From Helicobacter labetoulli (GTDB taxonomy: Bacteria; Campylobacterota; Campylobacteria; Campylobacterales; Helicobacteraceae): 64,000 nt of DNA. Where the stretch lies: positions 44,902 to 108,901 of the forward strand of contig NZ_QXJF01000010.1 of assembly GCF_003670275.1 (NCBI RefSeq). The letters are read 5' to 3'. Position numbers and translations under genes: made by a program. Within the stretch, counting starts at the first letter, position 1; each line of letters starts with the position of its first letter. Below the pieces are notes generated by a model that made no database searches, had not been told where the DNA came from, and saw nothing but the letters and a program-made list of their open reading frames with translations. Shown piece by piece: positions 25,787 through 36,478 of the stretch.

Positions 25787-27682
25787 TTATTCTTCTTCAT
25801 CAATAGGGATAAGACGAGTTTCTAAATTGTTTTGCTTCTCATATTCCTCAATAATCTCCCGCACTCTAGCTCCATCAATTACCTCTTTTTCAAAAAGCTC
25901 TTTAACCATATTTTCGATAGCATCTTTATAATCGCTAAGAAGCTTTTTTACATGCGTGTAGCGTTCATCAAGCGTATTTTTGATATGGGTATCAATCTCT
26001 TGAGCAAGAGCTTCGCTAAATTCGCGTTGTACACCACCACCGCCTAAGAATGTATTGCGTTGCTTTTCAAGCACCATAAGCCCACTTACATCAGTCATTC
26101 CATAATAACTTATCATTGATTTTAAGATTCCAGTTGCTCTTTCTAAATCATTACTTGCCCCAGTTGAGATTTCTCCTAAGAAGACCTCTTCAGCCGCTCT
26201 ACCGCCTAAAAGCACATCTACTTCTGCCATAAGTTCGTGTTTTTGCATAAGATAGCGATTTTCTTCAGGCGTGTGAAGCGTGTAGCCAAGTGCCGCCATA
26301 CCACGCGGAATAATAGAGACTTTATTGACCCTATCAGCTCCTTTTGTCATTTCAGAAACAACAGCGTGCCCACTCTCGTGGTAAGCCACAATCTTTTTTT
26401 CTTTTGGCGAGATTCTGCGAGATTTTTTCTCTAGCCCTGCGATACCCCTTTCTACTGCTTCTTTAAGGTGCTTTTGGCTTACTTCTTTTTTGTTTTCTCT
26501 TCCTGCAAGAAGTGCAGCTTCATTAATAATATTTGCCAAATCCGCTCCTGCAAGTCCTGCAGTAAATTTCGCAATTTCGTGCAAATCTACATCTCGTGCC
26601 AAGGAAACATTTTTGATATGCACTTTGAGAATCTCAAGTCGCCCTTCAAAATCAGGCTTATCCACAAGCACTTGTCTATCAAATCGCCCCGGACGCAAAA
26701 GTGCAGGGTCTAGAATCTCCGGGCGGTTAGTCGCTGCAAGGACGATAACAGGGGCAGATTCAGAGCCAAATCCGTCCATTTCAGCTAAAAGTTGATTAAG
26801 CGTTTGCTCTCTTTCATCATTGCCGCCTACCATACTTCCAGCAGCACGACTTTTTCCAATGGCATCAATTTCATCAATAAAAATAATGCTTGGAGCATCT
26901 TTTTTTGCCATTTCAAACAAATCTCTTACCCGACTTGCCCCAAGCCCTACAAACATTTCAATAAAGCTACTCCCACTCATTGAGAAAAATGGCACATTTG
27001 CTTCACCTGCCACAGCTTTAGCTAAAAGTGTTTTTCCCGTTCCCGGAGGTCCTACTAAAAGCACACCGCGTGGAATCTTAGCTCCAACTGCGGCATATCG
27101 CTCTGGGTATTTTAAAAAATCAACAATTTCTACGACCTCTTCTTTTGCTTCAGCATTACCTGCCATATCATCAAAACGCACATTAGGTTTTTCAGCATTA
27201 ACAAGTTTTTTAGCATTCCCCATACCAAAGATTCCACCACCCATACTTTTTTGCATACGAGCTGTTAAAAACATCCATAAAGCAAGGATAATAAAAATAG
27301 GCAAAAGCATATTTACAAGATCGCCTAGGAAGCTCCCCTCACTAAAGCCACTATATTCAATCTTTTTCTCATCAAGCAAAGGCACAAGCCCAAGGTCAGC
27401 CACTTTTTTGGTCGTATAAAGTGTGCGTGGGGAGCTGTGTGCTGAATAGGCTTTGATATAAGTCTGCCCAATACTCACAGAGCTAATCTCACCTTTGCTA
27501 ATAAGCTCTTTGAGTTCGTTATAGCTAATCTCCTTTGTAACGCTTCCTCCAACTAGTCTATCGGTAAGTGATTCGCCATTTGGTGAAAATAGTTTAAATA
27601 AAAGTAAGGCAAGAATCACAAAAATTGCAAAAGTAAGAAATGGATTCTGCTTAAAAGGTGGTTTTTTATCATTATTTTCCAT
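25787..27682 (-). CDS. ftsH: ATP-dependent zinc metalloprotease FtsH
   Basis: 631 residues. Two N-terminal membrane helices flank a small periplasmic domain. The AAA module has Walker A GPPGTGKT (211-218), FIDEIDAIG and the arginine-finger region [20 protein letters not shown]. The zinc protease motif HESGH starts at residue 435. FtsH degrades misfolded membrane proteins and regulates envelope enzymes. It is preceded by prmA with a gap of 16 bp and followed by the psd-like gene. Confidence 0.95.
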   Translation of the reverse strand: MENNDKKPPFKQNPFLTFAIFVILALLLFKLFSPNGESLTDRLVGGSVTKEISYNELKELISKGEISSVSIGQTYIKAYSAHSSPRTLYTTKKVADLGLVPLLDEKKIEYSGFSEGSFLGDLVNMLLPIFIILALWMFLTARMQKSMGGGIFGMGNAKKLVNAEKPNVRFDDMAGNAEAKEEVVEIVDFLKYPERYAAVGAKIPRGVLLVGPPGTGKTLLAKAVAGEANVPFFSMSGSSFIEMFVGLGASRVRDLFEMAKKDAPSIIFIDEIDAIGKSRAAGSMVGGNDEREQTLNQLLAEMDGFGSESAPVIVLAATNRPEILDPALLRPGRFDRQVLVDKPDFEGRLEILKVHIKNVSLARDVDLHEIAKFTAGLAGADLANIINEAALLAGRENKKEVSQKHLKEAVERGIAGLEKKSRRISPKEKKIVAYHESGHAVVSEMTKGADRVNKVSIIPRGMAALGYTLHTPEENRYLMQKHELMAEVDVLLGGRAAEEVFLGEISTGASNDLERATGILKSMISYYGMTDVSGLMVLEKQRNTFLGGGGVQREFSEALAQEIDTHIKNTLDERYTHVKKLLSDYKDAIENMVKELFEKEVIDGARVREIIEEYEKQNNLETRLIPIDEEE

Positions 27683-27698
27683 TTATGTCCTTTGTTAT

Positions 27699-28685
27699 TT
27701 ATAATGTAAGCTTCAAAGCGATCCACTCGTCCTGACAACGAGATTCTAGCACTCTAAAATCATTAAAGGTTTGCATTATATCAAATTTATATTCATCAAG
27801 TATGCCAGAAAGGATTAAAATGCCATTTTTTGCTAATTTTGCCTTAAAGTCATTGTGTAAAAGCTTCACAACAAAGGCGATAATATTTGCTGTGATAACA
27901 TCATAAGTGGGCGGAGAATCTTGGGGGGCTTGAGCAATGCTACCCTGCCAAATATCACATAAAACCGCATTATTGAGCTTGGCATTCTTGTGCGTTTCTA
28001 GCACGGCATTTTCATCAGTATCGCACGCATAAACTTTTGCCCCGAGTTTATGACTAGCTATGCTTAAGATTCCACTACCGCAACCCACATCAAGCAATGT
28101 TTTGTTTTGTAAGTCAAGTTGGCTAAGAAGTTCCAAACACATTGCCGTGCTTGCGTGATGTCCAGAGCCAAAGGCAAGAGCGGGATTAATGATGATTTCG
28201 TGTTTTGCTTGTGAGGATCTAGAATCTTTGTCTGCACACCAAGATGGACGGATATAGAAGATTCCACTTGAGATAGGCTGAATAGAATCTTGATAGGCTT
28301 GTATCCAATCACAATTTGCCTTTCTTTCAATGTGGTAGCAAAAGCCAACAGATTCTTCAAAAATTGCCGAAAGATTTGAAGCGTAGGATTGTAAGGATTG
28401 AAGCAAACTAGAGATGTCAAAATCATCTGCTATGCGGATAACGATTTGTGTAGATTGAGTATTGTTGCTTTGAGGGAGAATCTTAGCTTGTGCAATACTA
28501 AAGCCCCCAACACTTTCCCAAGAATCTTTATCGTAAGTAATGGCAAATGGGTTTGAAGGAAGCAAAGTATCTAAATACTCTATTGCACAAGAAGTTTTTT
28601 CTATGATAAAATCAGCGAATTGCTCTAAAAAGTGGCTTGGGTGGATAATAATCTCCCAATATGTTTGAGTTTCCAAGCCATTCAT
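27699..28685 (-). CDS. prmA: Ribosomal protein L11 methyltransferase
   Basis: 328 residues. A less conserved N-terminal recognition domain is followed by a class I methyltransferase with INPALAFGSGHHASTAMCLE and LLDVGCGSGILSIA. PrmA trimethylates ribosomal protein L11. It lies between cheY and ftsH on the same strand, with 12 bp from cheY, an order I recall from H. pylori. Nothing suggests another target. Confidence 0.9.
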   Translation of the reverse strand: MNGLETQTYWEIIIHPSHFLEQFADFIIEKTSCAIEYLDTLLPSNPFAITYDKDSWESVGGFSIAQAKILPQSNNTQSTQIVIRIADDFDISSLLQSLQSYASNLSAIFEESVGFCYHIERKANCDWIQAYQDSIQPISSGIFYIRPSWCADKDSRSSQAKHEIIINPALAFGSGHHASTAMCLELLSQLDLQNKTLLDVGCGSGILSIASHKLGAKVYACDTDENAVLETHKNAKLNNAVLCDIWQGSIAQAPQDSPPTYDVITANIIAFVVKLLHNDFKAKLAKNGILILSGILDEYKFDIMQTFNDFRVLESRCQDEWIALKLTL

Positions 28686-28697
28686 TAAGACCGAAGC

Positions 28698-29075
28698 CTA
28701 GTCTTCATTCACACCTAGCACAACTTCAAGCTTCTCTTTGAGAACTTGAGGTGTAAATGGTTTTACAATATAGTTATTAACCCCAGCTTTCAAGGCTGTA
28801 ATTACCTCAGCCTTACCCCCTTCAGTTGTAACCATAATGATAGGAATAGTAGTGTATCGCTCATCAGAACGCACCTTTTTTACTAGATCTAGACCATTCA
28901 TCTCTGGCATATTCCAGTCTGTAATAAGCACTTGTATGCCTTCAGTAGTGTCCATAATCTGCCAAGCTTCCACGCCGTGCTCTGCCTCCAAAAGATCCTC
29001 ATAACCCAAGCGTTGGAGAGTATTTTTTATAATCCGTCTCATCGTAGAGCTATCATCAACAACCAGCAGTTTCAA
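28698..29075 (-). CDS. cheY: Chemotaxis response regulator CheY
   Basis: 125 residues, a single receiver domain. Acidic pocket D7-D8, phosphoacceptor D53 in VLITDWNMPEMNG, the Thr of IPIIMVTTEGG and the Lys of YIVKPFTP are all present. It transmits phosphorylation from CheA to the flagellar motor switch. The start is a TTG (29075) behind a strong AAGGAG. An extended -10 at 29118-29123 lies upstream. Confidence 0.94.
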   Translation of the reverse strand: MKLLVVDDSSTMRRIIKNTLQRLGYEDLLEAEHGVEAWQIMDTTEGIQVLITDWNMPEMNGLDLVKKVRSDERYTTIPIIMVTTEGGKAEVITALKAGVNNYIVKPFTPQVLKEKLEVVLGVNED

Positions 29076-29117
29076 GTTATCTCCTTCTTTAAATGTGGTT
29101 ATTACAAATAAACCGAC

Positions 29118-29123
29118 ATTCTA
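29118..29123 (-). promoter_or_regulatory. Extended -10 element for cheY
   Basis: Minus-strand ATGC-TAGAAT is an extended -10 (TGn before the hexamer), 43 bases before the TTG start of cheY. No -35 is apparent. Confidence 0.45.
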
Positions 29124-29185
29124 GCATATCTTTATATACAAGTTAGATTAATCCTTGCATTTTTTTCAAAAATCGGCATTTTATC

Positions 29186-29899
29186 TTAGTCTCTAAAAAA
29201 TTGCAAGACTTCTTTTAGATTTATTTTGTCTTCATAAAATGCTTTTCCTATAATTACGCCGCTAATATACGGGCTTTCATTAAGGATATGTAGCTCATCT
29301 ACTCCTGCAAACCCTCCACTAGCAATAGTATAAATCCCGCTGCTTTGAGCAATGCTCTCTGTCCAGTCAATATTGATTCCGCTCAATGCTCCATCGCGGT
29401 TAATATCTGTGCAGATAATGGCTTGCACAGCACTGCCCACAAACTTTTCTACCAAAGATTGAGAATCTAGCTGACTTTCTTCTACCCAGCCTTGTGTGGC
29501 GACCTTGCCATTGCGAGAGTCAATCCCAACAGCCACAGGATAAGATTCTGCCATTACTTTGACAAAATCCCAATTCTGTGTTGCAATAGAGCCTAGAATC
29601 ACCCTCGCACCCATTTGTGTGTAGAGCTTGATACGCTCTTCATCGCGGATTCCACCGCCAACTTGCACTTGAAGTGTCGTAGAAGCGATGATTGTTTCAA
29701 TATATTTGAGGTTTTGTGGATTCCCAGCGATTGCTCCGTCTAAATCTACAATATGTAAAAACTTTGCCCCCATATCTTCAAAACTTTTAGCAAAGTCCAA
29801 AGCCTCGCCATACACTTTAGCACTTTGCATATCTCCCTTAAAAAGCCTTACAGCCTTACCTTCTTTTAAATCAATTGCAGGATAAATATCAAGTGCCAT
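29186..29899 (-). CDS. hisA: Phosphoribosylformimino-5-aminoimidazole carboxamide ribotide isomerase
   Basis: 237 residues of the HisA/HisF barrel family. The first catalytic aspartate is in DIYPAIDLKEGKAVRL (D8 and neighbours), the second in ICTDINRDGALSGIN. The phosphate-binding glycines are in QVGGGIRDEE and ASGGFAGVDEL. It performs the Amadori isomerisation in histidine synthesis. No other his gene is visible here. It follows a membrane protein gene by two bases. Confidence 0.92.
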   Translation of the reverse strand: MALDIYPAIDLKEGKAVRLFKGDMQSAKVYGEALDFAKSFEDMGAKFLHIVDLDGAIAGNPQNLKYIETIIASTTLQVQVGGGIRDEERIKLYTQMGARVILGSIATQNWDFVKVMAESYPVAVGIDSRNGKVATQGWVEESQLDSQSLVEKFVGSAVQAIICTDINRDGALSGINIDWTESIAQSSGIYTIASGGFAGVDELHILNESPYISGVIIGKAFYEDKINLKEVLQFFRD

Positions 29900-29901
29900 T
29901 T

Positions 29902-30756
29902 TTACTCCTCATCAGGCTTGATGTTATCATACATCCACTCTGCACACCAGCCAACAAATGCAAAGACCAAGAATGCATAACGCGCATTAAAATAGTTATC
30001 AGAGATTGCCAACACAGAGGTGCAAATAAAGCAAATGATAATATTAAGTAAAAGTAGGGCAAAGTTCATATATTCATAGAATCCAAATAAATCTCTATGC
30101 TTTATCATTACCCAAATTAGTAGTCCAAATCCCACAAGCAATGCAAAAATATCAAAATAAGCGTAGAAATTATCACGGAAATAATATGGTTGCAAAGAGA
30201 GGGCAAATAGCACGGCTATAACAATATTGATTGAAGGACGCATATCATAGAGCATTTTACCAATTTGGTTGCTTTGATTGGGGTGTATGCCAAAAATTAA
30301 AAATAAGAGCGGAATATACACAAATAGCACATATGCACAGCTTATCAGTAAAATACGAGATAGATAATCAAGTAAAAGTTCCAAAAAGCCACGATGGTAA
30401 ATGCTGCCCTCAATAGCAAACATATCCATAATGTCTTCTGTCGGCGTTGTATGTGTACTTTTAATAATCACAAGGTAGATAAATGTAACACTTAAACTCA
30501 ACATAATTATTCTTTGCAAGGTGTTGCTTGTTTGATACCAGCTACTCATAATCACAAACACCCCGCTTAATAAGAATCCGCAGAATAGTAAAAAAATACT
30601 AAGACTATCAAAAAATTGATTTTCACGGATAAAAATCAAAAATAAATGTGAGAAAGATTGTGAAAATTGCGAGGTAAAAAGTGTGAGATTTGTAAAAACA
30701 AAGAGAGCAAATAAAATGAGTGAAAAAATAACTTTTATCCGTGTATTGTTAATCAT
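29902..30756 (-). CDS. Uncharacterised polytopic membrane protein
   Basis: 284 residues with about eight hydrophobic helices. The N-terminus looks like a membrane anchor (IFSLILFALFVFTNLTLF), and a short charged tail (MYDNIKPDEE) ends it. I do not recognise a family, and I see no catalytic motif or conserved pocket of charged residues. It is encoded between the amidase gene and hisA with 2-10 bp gaps, so it is likely part of the same transcript. An envelope role is only suggested by this context. Confidence 0.6.
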   Translation of the reverse strand: MINNTRIKVIFSLILFALFVFTNLTLFTSQFSQSFSHLFLIFIRENQFFDSLSIFLLFCGFLLSGVFVIMSSWYQTSNTLQRIIMLSLSVTFIYLVIIKSTHTTPTEDIMDMFAIEGSIYHRGFLELLLDYLSRILLISCAYVLFVYIPLLFLIFGIHPNQSNQIGKMLYDMRPSINIVIAVLFALSLQPYYFRDNFYAYFDIFALLVGFGLLIWVMIKHRDLFGFYEYMNFALLLLNIIICFICTSVLAISDNYFNARYAFLVFAFVGWCAEWMYDNIKPDEE

Positions 30757-30765
30757 TTATATCCT

Positions 30766-31983
30766 TTAATAGTTTCTCAAAAAATATCCATCTATACCAT
30801 CGGCAATGCCTTTGGCAAGAAGTTTTTGATACTCTTTTTTAGCAATAAGCTTCCCTTCATCTTTATGTGAAGCATAGCCAATTTCAATAAGGACTGATGG
30901 CATTAAAGCTCCAGCTAAAACCCAAAAAGGACCCTCCCTTACAGCACCATCGTGGGTATTATGCGTTTGCCTGACAATATTAAGTATGCCTGATTGAATC
31001 TCAATAGCAAGTTTATGCGAAGCGACAAGATGAAAGCTACTGATAGTATTTAAAAATGATTTTGTGGCAAAATGACTCATCGTTTCAATATCACCTTGAT
31101 TCTCCGCTTTTGCCACTTGCTCTGCACGCTCACTTCGTGCAGGAGAGAGAAAGTAGGTTTCCACACCTTTGGGTGTTTTTGGAGAATCCTTAGGCATTGA
31201 ATTGGCGTGAATTGATACAAACAAATCTGCATTTTTTCCATTAGCAAATTCCGTGCGTTTTCGCAGGTCAATATACACATCGCTATTTCGTGTCATATAC
31301 ACAACATACCCACGATTTTTAAGTTCCTGCGTGAGGAGTTTAGCCACTTCAAGCACGATGAGTTTCTCACATATACCCTCCACACTCTTTGTTCCGCAAT
31401 CTTTGCCTCCGTGCCCAGCATCAACGACAATCTTTTTTCCCACTCCAATCTTGCCTTTTTTTGTCGTAGATATGCTGTCTTTTATAACAACTTCATCATT
31501 TTGTGGCTTATCCTTGCTTTGCGTAGATTCTGTTTTTGTGTCAGTTGTTTTTTGTGTTTGTGGTGTTTGATTTGGTTTTTGTGTAGCTGTGTTTTGCGGG
31601 GCTGTGGTTTGTGTAGCGGTGCTAGATGAAGTGCTTTTTGGCTTAATAAAAATATAGAGATTCTCTTTTTCTTTAATGATTTCATATTGTGATTTTGGCT
31701 GTGTATTGATGACAATTCTTACAATTTGTGGTGTGTTTTGTGCCACTTGCAGGGTTGAGTTATCTTTAAAAACAAAATTTCGCTTTGGGATTGTAAGATT
31801 AGCCTCAAAGTCAATAAAATGCCTATTGTCTTGCAGTTTTTTAACTTCCCATTTGAGAGGAGCAATATCTTGTGCGAATACGATTTTAAGATTCCCATCG
31901 CCAAAAGGCACCATCTTAACAATGCGATGTTCCCCTAAAAGTGCAACAAGCATAAGGGCTACAATCGCTAGAATCCGCACCAT
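30766..31983 (-). CDS. amiA: N-acetylmuramoyl-L-alanine amidase (AmiA-type)
   Basis: 405 residues: an N-terminal signal or anchor, an AMIN-like beta domain (about 20-120), a linker rich in Thr, Gln and Lys (about 120-175), and a C-terminal Amidase_3 domain. Zinc ligands and active site are seen in VVDAGHGGKDCG, VSIHANS and SVLIEIGYASH. It cleaves the amide bond between peptide and MurNAc in the cell wall, acting in daughter-cell separation. The linker is unusually low in complexity and very repetitive in Q/T/K. Confidence 0.88.
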   Translation of the reverse strand: MVRILAIVALMLVALLGEHRIVKMVPFGDGNLKIVFAQDIAPLKWEVKKLQDNRHFIDFEANLTIPKRNFVFKDNSTLQVAQNTPQIVRIVINTQPKSQYEIIKEKENLYIFIKPKSTSSSTATQTTAPQNTATQKPNQTPQTQKTTDTKTESTQSKDKPQNDEVVIKDSISTTKKGKIGVGKKIVVDAGHGGKDCGTKSVEGICEKLIVLEVAKLLTQELKNRGYVVYMTRNSDVYIDLRKRTEFANGKNADLFVSIHANSMPKDSPKTPKGVETYFLSPARSERAEQVAKAENQGDIETMSHFATKSFLNTISSFHLVASHKLAIEIQSGILNIVRQTHNTHDGAVREGPFWVLAGALMPSVLIEIGYASHKDEGKLIAKKEYQKLLAKGIADGIDGYFLRNY

Positions 31984-31992
31984 AAAAAGCCC

Positions 31993-33081
31993 TTAGTCTT
32001 GCACTAATTCTGCAATAATTTCTCTCACAGGCTGAATCTTTTGGATTCTGTATCCATTGGCTCCTGTAAAGTATAGTCCTTGCTCCCTATCGCCCATAAA
32101 GCCACGCCCTAAAGAATCTGCTATACAATAGCCCACTTTTTTTGCTTCAACACCTCTATGGCAGGGTGAGACGCAGTTGCTGATACAGCGGATTTTAGGT
32201 GCATTGCCTTGAGCTAGTCTATCAAAGATTCCAGTTTTCACCGCCCTTGCAGGATAGCCAACAGGGGATTTGACAAGCTCAATATCTTCTTTTGTAACTG
32301 AAGGCATTAAATCCCTATAAGCCACTGCATCGCACTCTTCGGAGCCAAGCCACCGCGTCCCCATTTGCACACCACTAGCACCCAAAGCCATCATCCTATC
32401 AATATCACTTCTATCCCAGATTCCACCAGCGGCGATGACAGGGATATTTCCCCATTTTTTTGCTTCATCTACCACTTGGGGTAAGATATTTTCAAGCTGA
32501 TATTCCTCTTTGAAGCAGTCCTCATAGCTAAAGCCTTGATGTCCTCCGCTTAGCGGTCCTTCAACAACGAGTGCATCAGGGATTCTAGCGTATCTATCCA
32601 TCCAACGCTTACAAATAATTTTTAGAGCCTTAGCTGAAGAAACAATTGGCACGAGAGCAACATCAGGGAAGTTTTTTGTAAATTCAGGCATATTTGTGGG
32701 GAGTCCAGCTCCTGTTACGATGATATTTGCTCCAGCTTCACACGCATCACGCACCACGCGACCATATTCATTAATAGCATAAAGTATATTTGCTCCAAGT
32801 GGATTATTGCCACAGATTTTACGCGCATTTTTGAAAATCTCATTTAAAGCGTGTTTTGAGTAAAAATTAATCGCCTCAAATGGCTTAGAATTTGTGATTT
32901 TTTCAACAAACTGCATTTTTTGATAATATCCCGTGCCAACAGCACTGATGATACCAAGCGCACCTTCTTTAGAAACATTTCCAGCTAGTCTATCCCAGCT
33001 AATTCCCACGCCCATACCACCTTGAAAAATTGGATACTTAATCGTGTGTTTGCCTATTTTAAGCGGTTGTAATCCCATCAC
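31993..33081 (-). CDS. Nitronate monooxygenase-family flavoprotein
   Basis: 362 residues of the 2-nitropropane dioxygenase-like TIM barrel: IFQGGMGVGISWDRLAGNVSKEG at the FMN end (in parts), VVEGPLSGGHQGF, PVIAAGGIWDRSD and GASGVQMGTRWLGSEEC. Such FMN proteins oxidise nitronates, or in related forms reduce enoyl-ACP (FabK-like). The genomic context (amidase, tyrS) does not decide between them. A cysteine-rich stretch, IRCISNCVSPCHRG, near residue 300 is unusual and could bind metal. Confidence 0.75.
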   Translation of the reverse strand: MMGLQPLKIGKHTIKYPIFQGGMGVGISWDRLAGNVSKEGALGIISAVGTGYYQKMQFVEKITNSKPFEAINFYSKHALNEIFKNARKICGNNPLGANILYAINEYGRVVRDACEAGANIIVTGAGLPTNMPEFTKNFPDVALVPIVSSAKALKIICKRWMDRYARIPDALVVEGPLSGGHQGFSYEDCFKEEYQLENILPQVVDEAKKWGNIPVIAAGGIWDRSDIDRMMALGASGVQMGTRWLGSEECDAVAYRDLMPSVTKEDIELVKSPVGYPARAVKTGIFDRLAQGNAPKIRCISNCVSPCHRGVEAKKVGYCIADSLGRGFMGDREQGLYFTGANGYRIQKIQPVREIIAELVQD

Positions 33082-33087
33082 AAATCC

Positions 33088-34290
33088 TTATTTTATAATC
33101 ACTTTTGCAAATCGCCTCTTGCCAATTTGAACAATGTATTCCCCAGATGACAGCTTAAGGTTTTTATCAGTTATCTTTTCTTTATTGATTTTCACAGCCC
33201 CAGCACAAATATCTCTCCGTGCTTGAGAGGTGGATTCACAAAGTTGTGCGTAAGTAAGCACTTTAGCTATCCACTCATCTTTTTCACAAGTAAATTCAGC
33301 CAAATCAGCAGGAATCTCATCTTTGCTAAACACATTGTCAAACTCTATTTTAGCTTTTTTTGCTAAATCAATGTTATGATAGCGTTGTGTTATTTCCAAA
33401 GCAAGTTGCTCTTTGACACTTTTGGGGTGTGCTTTTTGATTATCCACTTGTGATTTAAGCTCCGCAATTTCTTGCAAACTAAGAGATGAAAGTAGCTCAT
33501 AATAACGCCACATCATCTCATCACTAATGCTTAGAATCTTAGCATACATTGTGTTGGCAGATTCAGTAACGCCTATGTAGTTATTAAGTGATTTGCTCAT
33601 CTTATTTACGCCATCAAGCCCTTCAAGTAAAGGCATAGTCATTACAGATTGTTCTTTGTCTAGCCCATAACTTCTTTGCAAACTCCTACCCACAAGGAGA
33701 TTAAACTTTTGGTCATTGCCTCCAAGCTCAATATCGCATTCTAACGCCACAGAATCATAACCTTGTAGCAATGGATACATAAACTCTACCATTGAGATGG
33801 GCTGATTATTATTGTAGCGTTTAGTAAAGTCATCGCGTTCAAGCATACGCGCCACTGAAAATTTTGAAGTTAAATGTATGATTCCGCCAGCTCCTAGCTC
33901 ACTTAACCATTTTGAGTTAAAGCATACTTCTGTGTATTGTGGATCTAGCACTTTAAAAACCTGCTCCTTGTAGGTAATAGCATTTGCTTCTACCTGCTCT
34001 TTGCTTAAAGGTTTTCTTGTCTCGCTTTTTCCGCTTGGATCACCGATAGTCGCGGTAAAATCCCCAATCAAAAACTTCACATCGCCACCATATTTTTGAA
34101 AAGTAGCAAGTTTTTGTAAAAGCACCGTGTGTCCTAAGTGTAAATCAGGTGCGGTAGGGTCAAATCCAGCTTTCACACAAAATCGCTTTCCACTTTTATA
34201 GAATCTCTCCACCAAAGCGCGTATATAATCCTCTCCTATGAACTCCACACAGCCTCGTTTTAGCTCTTGCATCGCTTCTGTTATGCTCAT
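33088..34290 (-). CDS. tyrS: Tyrosyl-tRNA synthetase
   Basis: 400 residues. The class I motif is HLGHT in [12 protein letters not shown], and the KMSKS loop is intact ([11 protein letters not shown]). The C-terminal S4 domain follows ([25 protein letters not shown] end). It charges tRNA-Tyr. It lies 26 bp after spoT and 6 bp before the nitronate monooxygenase gene on the same strand. Confidence 0.95.
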   Translation of the reverse strand: MSITEAMQELKRGCVEFIGEDYIRALVERFYKSGKRFCVKAGFDPTAPDLHLGHTVLLQKLATFQKYGGDVKFLIGDFTATIGDPSGKSETRKPLSKEQVEANAITYKEQVFKVLDPQYTEVCFNSKWLSELGAGGIIHLTSKFSVARMLERDDFTKRYNNNQPISMVEFMYPLLQGYDSVALECDIELGGNDQKFNLLVGRSLQRSYGLDKEQSVMTMPLLEGLDGVNKMSKSLNNYIGVTESANTMYAKILSISDEMMWRYYELLSSLSLQEIAELKSQVDNQKAHPKSVKEQLALEITQRYHNIDLAKKAKIEFDNVFSKDEIPADLAEFTCEKDEWIAKVLTYAQLCESTSQARRDICAGAVKINKEKITDKNLKLSSGEYIVQIGKRRFAKVIIK

Positions 34291-34316
34291 TTGTTTCCTT
34301 TCTTAAAATCTAGATT

Positions 34317-36467
34317 CTAGCTTGAATACGCATCTTTTAAGTTACTTAACTCAATGATTTTGTATTTTTTACCCAAAGATTCTCTTAAAGTCTTTGTATC
34401 TTGTGTTTTGCTTTCAAAGCAAATCGCACAATATGAGGCAAATTGCCGATTAAGTACATCATAATCTACACTTACAATATTGCAATCAAGCTTAGCTAAT
34501 ACACCGCAGATATGGGCTAAAGCTCCCTTTTGATTTTCAAGGGCAATGATAAGTTTATAGGTAATTTTTTGCTCATTTGCCCATTGCACAAACAGCATTT
34601 CACTGCCTTGCTCCATCTCATTAATTGCTCTATCGCACATTTTATGGTGGATATAGGCTTTTTGTGCGGTTTTTATAGCGAGAATATCATCGCCATATTT
34701 TGGGTGGCAGCAGTAGTCAAACACCACTTCATTGATATTACGATTAGTATGTAAGATGATATTATCAAAGCTTAGGACTTTGAATTTAAGCATATTAATT
34801 TTAATTTTGCCTAAAAAATTTGCCTCTCGTGCAAAATTGCCCTTAATACTATTTTTTACCTCTTTTAAAAATGCCAAATCACTCGCTGCACGATAAATGT
34901 GAGAATCTAGCTTATTTTCTTTGAGATAAGTAAGAATTGTCGTCTTTGAGCTATCAAAGATGGTTTGCAAAATATTGAGTGCAACTTTTTTATCAATTTC
35001 TTTGAGTTTGGTTTGACATTGGATTCTCATATGATTTTTAGCACGGGAAGTTTTTACCGCATCAATCCAAGTGCAACGCGGAGAGATTTTTTCACCCTCT
35101 TGGGCTACTACGATTCTCACAATATCACCATTTTTAAGCGGCTGAAGCAAAGAGGCTTTTTGATGATTGATATAGGCTTGTTTGGCTTTTTCCCCTATAT
35201 CGCTATGCACTGCATAGGCAAAATCAAGTGCGACTGCCCCAACAGGCAGGTTATAAATATCCCCAGCAGGAGAGAATACCACCATATCTTCTTTATACAA
35301 GTCATTTTTTGCTAATTCATAAAACTCTTCAATCGTATCATTTTGGTATTGTAGATTATTAAGCCACTCTAAGTTTGGCTCTCGCCCACCGCTTTTATAC
35401 TTCCAATGTGCAGCTACACCATATTGAGCGGATTTGTGCATATCAAAGGTGCGAATCTGCACTTCATAGATACTAGCACCTTCAAAAATAGTCGTGTGGA
35501 TTGTTTGATAGCCATTTTCTTTTGGAATAGCGATATAATCTTTTAAACGCGACACCACAGGCTTAAGCTGCAAATGCAAAAGCCCTAGCACTTTGTAGCA
35601 CTCCAAGCTTGTAGGCACGATAATCCGCACAGCAAGTAAGTCTAGAATCTCATCAATACTCACACCCTTGCGTTGCATTTTTAGAAAAATTGAATAATAC
35701 CTTTTCACGCGACTTTCAATAACAAAGTCCTTTTCAGCAAATCCATTTTGTAATAAAATTGTAGAAACTTTTTGCGTAAATTCATTGAGCCTTAAAGCAA
35801 TGGATTGATTATTATCTTTTATATGTTGCTCTATGCTTTGGTATTCTTGTGGAAAGATATAATAAAAACTTTTATCCTCTAGCTCACTTTTGAGCGAGGA
35901 GATTCCAAGTCGGTGAGCGATTGGAGCATATACCATAAGCGTTTCTTCTGCTATACGCTTTTGTTTATGCGGAGGCAGGGCATCAAGGGTTAGCATATTA
36001 TGCATTCTATCGCTTATTTTTATAACTAATGCACGAATATCTTTGATAGAAGCTAGAAGCATTTTGCGAAAGCTTAATGCCGAGGCGGCAAGCTTCTCAT
36101 TCATATTTGAGCTTAGCTCTTCATTGCGAATCTCCACAATCTTTGTGAGTGCATCTACTAAATGCCCTGTATCCCAATCAAATTCTCTGCGTATGTCTTC
36201 AAGGGAATAGAGTGTGTCTTCTACCACATCGTGGAGTAACGCCGCACATAGCATTGTCTCATCACCCCCATAAAAAGCCACAATACACGCCACACAAAGC
36301 GGATGAACAACATAAGGCTCACCACTTTTGCGAAACTGCTCACTATGAGCGTTAATAGCCAAGTCTATGGCTTTTTGCACTTTTGGCGTGATGGTAGTGA
36401 GTTCATTAAGCTTGCTAAGGGCAGATTCTATATCCTTAATCTGTGCTAGAGCGGTAAAAAAATCCAA
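34317..36467 (-). CDS. spoT: Bifunctional (p)ppGpp synthetase/hydrolase SpoT
   Basis: 716 residues. The N-terminal HD hydrolase shows HSEQFRKSGEPYVVHP and LLHDVVEDT; the synthetase domain shows RVKRYYSIFLKMQRKG and ENGYQTIHTTIFE; TGS (VFSPAGDIYNLPVGAVALDFAY in part) and C-terminal ACT domains follow. Helicobacters usually have this single long RSH enzyme. The TTG start (36467) has AGGAG ahead of it. It is directly downstream of rpoZ, whose product binds ppGpp on RNA polymerase. Confidence 0.93.
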   Translation of the reverse strand: MDFFTALAQIKDIESALSKLNELTTITPKVQKAIDLAINAHSEQFRKSGEPYVVHPLCVACIVAFYGGDETMLCAALLHDVVEDTLYSLEDIRREFDWDTGHLVDALTKIVEIRNEELSSNMNEKLAASALSFRKMLLASIKDIRALVIKISDRMHNMLTLDALPPHKQKRIAEETLMVYAPIAHRLGISSLKSELEDKSFYYIFPQEYQSIEQHIKDNNQSIALRLNEFTQKVSTILLQNGFAEKDFVIESRVKRYYSIFLKMQRKGVSIDEILDLLAVRIIVPTSLECYKVLGLLHLQLKPVVSRLKDYIAIPKENGYQTIHTTIFEGASIYEVQIRTFDMHKSAQYGVAAHWKYKSGGREPNLEWLNNLQYQNDTIEEFYELAKNDLYKEDMVVFSPAGDIYNLPVGAVALDFAYAVHSDIGEKAKQAYINHQKASLLQPLKNGDIVRIVVAQEGEKISPRCTWIDAVKTSRAKNHMRIQCQTKLKEIDKKVALNILQTIFDSSKTTILTYLKENKLDSHIYRAASDLAFLKEVKNSIKGNFAREANFLGKIKINMLKFKVLSFDNIILHTNRNINEVVFDYCCHPKYGDDILAIKTAQKAYIHHKMCDRAINEMEQGSEMLFVQWANEQKITYKLIIALENQKGALAHICGVLAKLDCNIVSVDYDVLNRQFASYCAICFESKTQDTKTLRESLGKKYKIIELSNLKDAYSS

Positions 36468-36478
36468 AATCGCTCCTA

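Noticed and set aside
26820..27419. A long open frame on the plus strand opposite ftsH
   Set aside because: It lies wholly within the conserved ftsH gene in antisense, is rich in Ser/Pro/Thr as expected for a shadow frame, and shows no domain or ribosome site.
31253..31570. Plus-strand open frame opposite the amidase linker
   Set aside because: It is explained by the low-complexity linker of the amidase on the other strand.
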